Source: Bretschneidera sinensis
Taxonomy: Eukaryota; Streptophyta; Magnoliopsida; Brassicales; Akaniaceae
Reading direction: 5' to 3'
Assembly (NCBI GenBank): GCA_023935145.1
Contig: CM043697.1
Location: forward strand, 48,837,001 to 48,901,000
DNA length: 64,000 nt
The translations under genes were made by a program, and so were the position numbers. Under the pieces are notes generated by a model. That model was given only the letters and a program-made list of their open reading frames with translations, was not told the DNA's origin and did not search any database. Below are positions 58,680 to 64,000 of this stretch, piece after piece (the first letter of the stretch is position 1; every line of letters starts with the position of its first letter).

Positions 58680-61600
58680 TCAAGGTAAGTAGACAGGATC
58701 AATAAGTGGAATGTCTTCCACTTCCGGATCTTGTCTATCCATTAAGATCTTGAGGCGTTGACCATTGACTTTAAAGACCCGGCCATCTCTAGTATTTTCA
58801 ATTTCTACCACCCCATTTTCAAAAACATTTTTTACCACAAAAGGGCCGATCCACCTTGATCGAAGTTTTCCAGGATGCTTATGGTGTCTAGAGTCGTATA
58901 AGAACACCCGATCATTAGGTTTAAACGTTTTCCTCAAAATATTTTTATCATGGAATACTTTCATCTTAGCCTTATAGATTCTAGAGTTCTCATAAGCATC
59001 ATTCCTTAACTCCTCTAACTCGGTCAACTGATATTTCCGAAGCTTACCGGCTTCTCCTATGTCAAAATTAAAAGATTTAATTGCCCAATACGCTCGATGC
59101 TCGAGATCTACAGGTAAGTGGCAAGGCTTTCCAAAAATAAGCCGATAAGGTGACATACCTAAAGGAGTTTTAAAAGCTGTACAGTAAGCCCAAAGTGCAT
59201 CAACTAGTCTCAGGGACCAATCCTTGCGATTCGGGTTAACCATTTTTTCTAAAATTTGTTTAATCTCCCTATTAGCGAGCTCTACTTGCCCACTGGTCTG
59301 AGGATAATAAGTGGTAGAAATTTTATGTAACACCCCATATTTTCGTATCAAAGCTTCAAAAGAATGATTGCAAAAATGTGTACCTTGATCACTAATTATA
59401 GCACGTGGTGTACCAAATCGAGATAACACATTTTCTTTAAGAAATTTAATTACCGTTCTATTATCATTGCTTCGGCAAGCTGCTGCCTCTACCCACTTAG
59501 ATACATAATCTATTGCCACAATGATATATAGGTATCCAAAGGAAGGAGGAAAGGGTCCTATAAAATCGATGCCCCAACAATCAAAGATTTCAATTACTAA
59601 AATGGGGTTTAAGGGCATCATATTTTGACGAGACACGGCTCCTAATTTTTGACACCTTTCACATGAGTGACAATAGATGTTTGCACCCTTAAACAAGGTA
59701 AGCCAAAAAAATCCACACTGCAAAATTTTTGCAGCGGTTTTTTTCATTGAAAAGTGGCCTCCACAAGCTAGGGAATGACAAAATTCTAAGACACGTGCAA
59801 TCTCTTCATTAGGGATGCAACGCTTTAGAATTTGGTCCGAGCAGTACTTGAAAAGATAGGGGTCATCCCAATAAAAATTACATACCTCATATAAAAATTT
59901 CTTCTTTTATTAAGCGCTCCAATCCACTGGTATCTCACCTGTAACAAAATAATTCACAATGTGAGCAAACCATGGTAAGAAAGTAACAGAAAGTAAATAA
60001 TCATCGGGAAAGTCATCTTTGATCGGCATGGCATCAGATGTGTCTTCAAATGTGAGCCTTGAAAGATGGTCAGCACTACATTCTCTACTCCTTTCTTGTC
60101 TTTGATGGTGATGTCGAATTCTTGTAGGAGTAGGATCCATCGTATTAAGCGCGCCTTAGCATCCTTCTTTGTAAGAAGGTATTTGAGAGCAGCATGATCT
60201 GTAAAAATAAGGATAGGAGAACCAATTAAGTGTGCACAAAATTTATCTAAAGCAAATACTACAGCTAGTAATTCTTTTTCAGTTATGGAGTAATGAGCAC
60301 TATTCAAAGTCTTACTCGCATAGTAAATTACAAAAGGTTTTCCCTCTCTTCGCTGTCCAAGAACAACACCTACAACGTAGTCACTAGCATCACACATTAT
60401 TTCAAAAGGTAAATTCCAATCAGGTGACTGCATTATAGGTGCTGAAGTAAGTTTCCAATCAGCGTTTTAAAGGCCTCTTGACAAGCTAGAGTCCACTCAA
60501 ATGGGGTGTCTTTAATTAGGAGGGCACATAATGGTCTAGATATGTTGGAAAATTTTTGTATGAACCTCCTATAAAAGCCAGCATGACCAAGGAAAAATCT
60601 CACATCCTTTATTGTCTTAGATGTAGGCAATTTAGAGATTAATTCAATCTTAGATTAATCAACCTCTATACCTTTAGAAGAGACAATATGCCCTAAGACA
60701 ATACCAGATGGGACCATGAAATGACATTTTTTCCAGTTTAAAACCAATTCGTTTTCCTCACATCGAATTAATATTCTTTCCAAATTCATTAAGCATGTAT
60801 CAAATGAAGATCCAAAAACAGTCAGGTCATCCATAAAAACCTCCATGCAATTTTCAACCATGTCACTAAAAACACTCATCATGCAACGTTGAAAAGTGGC
60901 AGGGGCCTTACATAATCCAAATGGCATTCTACGAAAAGCATAAGTGCCAAAGGGACAAGTAAAATTGGTTTTATCCTGGTCTTCTAATGCAATTTCTATC
61001 TGATAATAGCCAGAATAACCATCTAAGAAATAGTAAAAAGGATGACCAGCTACACGCTCAAGAATTTAATCAATAAAAGGGAGTGGGAAATGGACTTTCC
61101 GGGTGGCAGTATTTAATTTTCTGTAATCAATGCACATACGCCACCCGGTCACAAGTTTGGTAGGGATTAACTCTCCTAGGCCATTCATTACCACAGTGAC
61201 TCCGGACTTTTTGGGAACGACTTGTGTAGGACTTACCCATTTACTATCAGCTATGGGATATATAATACCCGCATCTAACAGTTTCAGCACTTCATTTTTC
61301 ACTACTTCTTTCATAGTGGGGTTAAGTCTACGTTGAGGGTCTCTACGAGGACTGGTTCCTTCATCCAAATTTATTTTATGGGAGCAGATCAAGGGATTAA
61401 TTCCCTTCAAATCACCCATGCTCCATCCTAAGGCCAATTTATGTGTAATTAAAGTCTAAATTAATTTCTCACATTGGGTCTCAGATAATTCAGAAGAAAT
61501 AATAACAGGAAAGGTATCACCTAGACCGAGAAAGGCATGTTTTAAACCCTTAGGTAGTGGCTTCAATTCGACTTTAGGTGCTTCCACACTTGAGGGGATT

Positions 61601-62659
61601 TGTTTTCCGCTTCTTTCGGGTAACTCCTCGAACCTTGGATGCCATGCCCGAGTGCCATAATCCTGAGATTTGTCAAAAACAGCACAAATATCAATTATAT
61701 CAGTTTTATCATCAAATAAATCAATCTCAGAATTAACAAGAAAACTCTTAAAAGGATCAAAATCATGACCCATGGAAACTCCCTCATCAAAGAGTGACTC
61801 GATCATATATAGCTGGTGGTTTTCGTCCTCATCTTTGGGCTGTTTTGCAACACTGAAAATGTTCACTTCTAAGGTCATGTTTCTAAAAGACAGCTTCATG
61901 AGTCCATTCCTGCAATTAATAAGAGCATTTGCAGTAGCAAAGAAAAGTTTACCCAAAATAAAAGGAATTTTAGAGTTAGTGTCAACCGTAGAAGTAGTAT
62001 CAAGGATTAGGAAAATCAAAAGGATAGTAAAATTTATCAATCTGAATCAACACATCCTCTACCACACCCCGGGGTACTTTGACTGAACGGTCAGCCAGTT
62101 GTAATACCACGTCGGTTGGTTTGATTTCTCCTAAACCTAGCTGTAAATAAATGGAAAATGGCATCAAGTTTACACTAGCTCCTAAATCTAGCAAGACTTG
62201 TCCAACCTCATGATTTCCAATGCTACAATCAATGGTAGGACAGCCCGGATCCTTGTATTTTGGGGGAATTCTTTCCTCAATTAAGGCACTAACTTGCTCA
62301 GTTAGGAATGCAGTTTTATTGACATGATGTTTCCTCTTAATTGTGCATAAATCTTTGAGAACTTTTGCATAAGTAGGAACTTGTTTAATCACATGCAACA
62401 GAGGAAGATTGAGTTTCACTTGCCTCAAGTTCTCTAGGATTTCGTTATTTAAGTCCAGATTTTTCTTGTTTGACTTTAAGGCTTGAGAAAATGGTGCCTT
62501 AACAGGACTTTTGGTCACTTCAGGGTCTTTGGACAGCTCGGTATTACTACTAGTTTGACCCTTTTCCATATCCTCGGATTCATTCATTGGTGAGATGTGC
62601 AGTGACTTACCACTTCGGGTCACTATGGCATTTACATCCTTCAAATTTTCTTGTGCCAT
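58680..62659 (-). pseudogene. Pol of element F: protease to integrase, broken in several places
   Basis: Protease near 62180 ([15 protein letters not shown]). Reverse transcriptase 60655-61437 with [15 protein letters not shown] and catalytic FMDD near 60830. RNase H near 60390 ([14 protein letters not shown]). Integrase zinc finger and core 58680-59747, with all three catalytic acids kept (IDFIG, ISDQG, GQVE). Lesions: frameshifts near 60060, 60440 and 62030, and stops near 59910, 60655, 61066, 61456. Older than G by its damage, although its integrase core is in better order. The end of gag before the protease starts near 62659. Confidence 0.9.
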
Positions 62660-63143
62660 ATGTTGACCACGAGCTGTGGACTGAGCTTGGGAAGGGAACT
62701 TACCTCACTCAGTCACACTTAAGGAGCCCATTAATTTGGACACTTGGCTCTTAATTTCTTTATGCTCTTCAACCACCTCCGTAATTAATGCCTCAACCCT
62801 CTGGTTTGTCTTACCTTGTGCCTCTATAAAAGCCTGTAAGGTGTCTTCTAAGGAGTTCCTAGAGGATGAGGGTGCATGATAAGGTATAGGGGATGATCTA
62901 GGGGGCTATGCATGCTGCTGACTTTCAAATTTCCAACTGAAGTTGGGGTGATTCCGCCACCCCGGATTATAAGTGCTAGAGAAGGGTGCAAGAGGCTTCT
63001 TGTACATGCCTAAGGCATTACATTGTTCCTCATACAACCCTCTCATATCAGCAAATGTGGGGCATTCTTGGAGGAGATGATCTACCCTGCCATATACCAA
63101 ACACGACTCTAAAGGCCCCGCATGATTAGCTGCATGTGTTTGC
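62660..63143 (-). pseudogene. Gag C-terminal part of element F
   Basis: Zinc knuckle near 63080-63120 reads CLVYGRVDHLLQEC: the second Cys of the CCHC box is Tyr. NPGWRNHPNFSW follows, as in the gags of E and G. Stops at 62906 and near 62706. The N-terminal gag is absent, cut at the junction with H near 63143. Confidence 0.8.
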
Positions 63144-63416
63144 AGCGCGCCTTGAAAGATTAGAGATTCGTTTTGACGAACATTAGAAATTCTTGCATGA
63201 TCGATTTGATCATCAAGAACGATTCTTGGCTAGGCAAGTTGATTATCAGGCGGGAGTATACTCTTCTTTTGGTCAGATGTACCAACACCTTGCCTCCGCT
63301 ACTGGTTGTGACATGGGTCACTTCCCATTTTGCCACCCTATCCGGGTTCGTCTTTTGATCCAACTCCAGAGGAAGGTGATGAGAATGAAGAGGAGGATGA
63401 AGACATAGAAGATTAG
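63144..63416 (+). pseudogene. ORF2 C-terminus, inverted copy (element H)
   Basis: Translates to the coiled-coil and tail of ORF2: segments matching LERLESRFDEH, DRFLARQADYQ and SAFGQMYQHLASATGC of the G protein. A TAG follows FDEH and a frameshift lies near 63335, after which the acidic tail ends at TAG 63414-63416. Shows that ORF2 exists in more than one element of this family. Confidence 0.8.
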
Positions 63417-63437
63417 TTTGGGTTATATCTTGTTTGC

Positions 63438-63480
63438 CTCCTTTTATTTTATTTTATTTTATTTTATTTTTATTATTATC
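63438..63480. repeat. TTTTA microsatellite
   Basis: Run of TTTTA units after ORF2 of H; a comparable T/A tract is at 47503-47545 in G. Confidence 0.8.
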
Positions 63481-64000
63481 GGATAACTGTACTAACATTT
63501 ATTGTGTCTTTCTTTTTGTTATTTTATTTTATTTTTTGTATTTTATTTTAGTTTTTATTTATTTCCATTTCATGTGTTAACCTAACATACGGTGGGAATC
63601 TTAATGTTACACCGCAGTTGCTTTCTTTTTGTTCGTTTTGTTCTATGTTATAGATCGTAATTTTAGCAAGAAGCACGACATATAGTTCAAATGGTGGTGC
63701 ACAATTTTCAACTTCTGTGCACTTTTGCTTACAAAGAGAGTCTCCCTTACCTTTTCTTTCATATTGAGGTCAATGCAATTTTTAAGTTGGGGGTGGAGGA
63801 AACATATTTCTTTTTTTTTCCATTGAACTGCTTGGTGACATTTTCCCTTTTTTTTTTTTTTGTTCTTAGCATGCTTTGTGTTAAGCCTTAGAGTTAATTC
63901 ACATTTCAATGATATGAACTTAATTGAGATAACATATAGCATTTAGAAAAAATTAAATCTTGTTTCAGTTTGAGAATGATTTAAATGTCAATCTTCATTT

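Larger units (their letters stand above)
41785..63143 (-). mobile_element. Element F: Athila-type gypsy retrotransposon, interrupted by G and cut at 63143
   Basis: 3' LTR 41785-43253, internal sequence 43254-44191 continuing at 57941 after G, pol 58680-62659 and the end of gag near 63100. The gag N-terminus, primer site and 5' LTR are missing: at 63143 the sequence switches to an inverted fragment (H). The probable target sequence before the LTR is ATCTA (41780-41784). F has no ORF2, although its flanking 3' region is homologous to that of G. Confidence 0.85.
63144..64000 (+). mobile_element. Element H: inverted fragment of a G-like element
   Basis: Plus-strand copy of the region matching 47330-48280 of G in reverse: the ORF2 C-terminus, then its 3' non-coding sequence with AAGTTGGGGGTGGAGGAAAC near 63782. 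It meets the truncated gag of F without LTR ends or target duplication at the junction, so it is a rearrangement or a truncated copy. It continues past the window. Confidence 0.75.

Overview
The window is plant nuclear DNA, most likely from a eudicot pericentromere or other heterochromatin. It consists almost entirely of nested LTR retrotransposons, and I could support no host gene. The evidence is copia (Ty1) and gypsy (Ty3) polyproteins, primer sites complementary to plant initiator tRNA-Met and to the sequence usual in Athila elements (tRNA-Asp type), 5-bp target-site duplications, and TG...CA LTR ends. The species cannot be told from this sequence.

Layout, left to right, with element letters used throughout. 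A (1-1459, minus): 5' end of a copia element with LTR 501-1459, primer site and a broken gag that runs off the window. 1460-3243: unassigned AT-rich DNA. B (3244-41784, minus): an old SIRE-type copia element. Its 3' LTR is 3244-4400, followed (reading rightwards, i.e. upstream) by a degraded extra ORF (ORF2), a promoter-like spacer, and pol. The 3' half of pol plus spacer is present as three tandem copies of about 1.6 kb and a truncated fourth. C (6421-24304, plus): a chromovirus, possibly CRM-like, inserted in B between pol and ORF2. D (12235-23504, minus): an Athila-type gypsy element inserted in the 3' LTR of C with target duplication GTCCA. S2 (27566-28870) and S3 (30484-31416 plus 40783-41151): two copies of one solo LTR, at the same place in two tandem copies of B, each with target duplication ATTCT. 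E (31417-40777, minus): a complete Athila-type element inserted in S3 with target duplication CAAGC. F (41785-44191 plus 57941-63143, minus): an Athila-type element inserted in the fourth copy of B. G (44192-57940, minus): a complete, relatively young Athila-type element inserted in F with target duplication GTGAC, carrying a nearly intact gag-pol and an intact 386-residue ORF2. H (63144-64000, plus): an inverted fragment of a G-like element.

How the parts work together. In each autonomous ancestor the LTR promoter makes a genomic RNA; gag forms the particle; protease, reverse transcriptase, RNase H and integrase in pol copy and insert it. The copies here are mostly dead: many stops and frameshifts, and catalytic residues lost in the integrases of E and G and in the reverse transcriptase of E.

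The most interesting pattern is regulatory. Five LTR families carry runs of short GC-containing palindromes, a different word in each family, 100-300 bp upstream of the LTR TATA box. In the two elements with ORF2 (B copia, G gypsy), the same family-specific words recur inside the element between pol and ORF2, again just upstream of a TATA-like box and a pyrimidine-rich leader. This looks like an LTR-like internal promoter driving ORF2, arrived at in two unrelated superfamilies.
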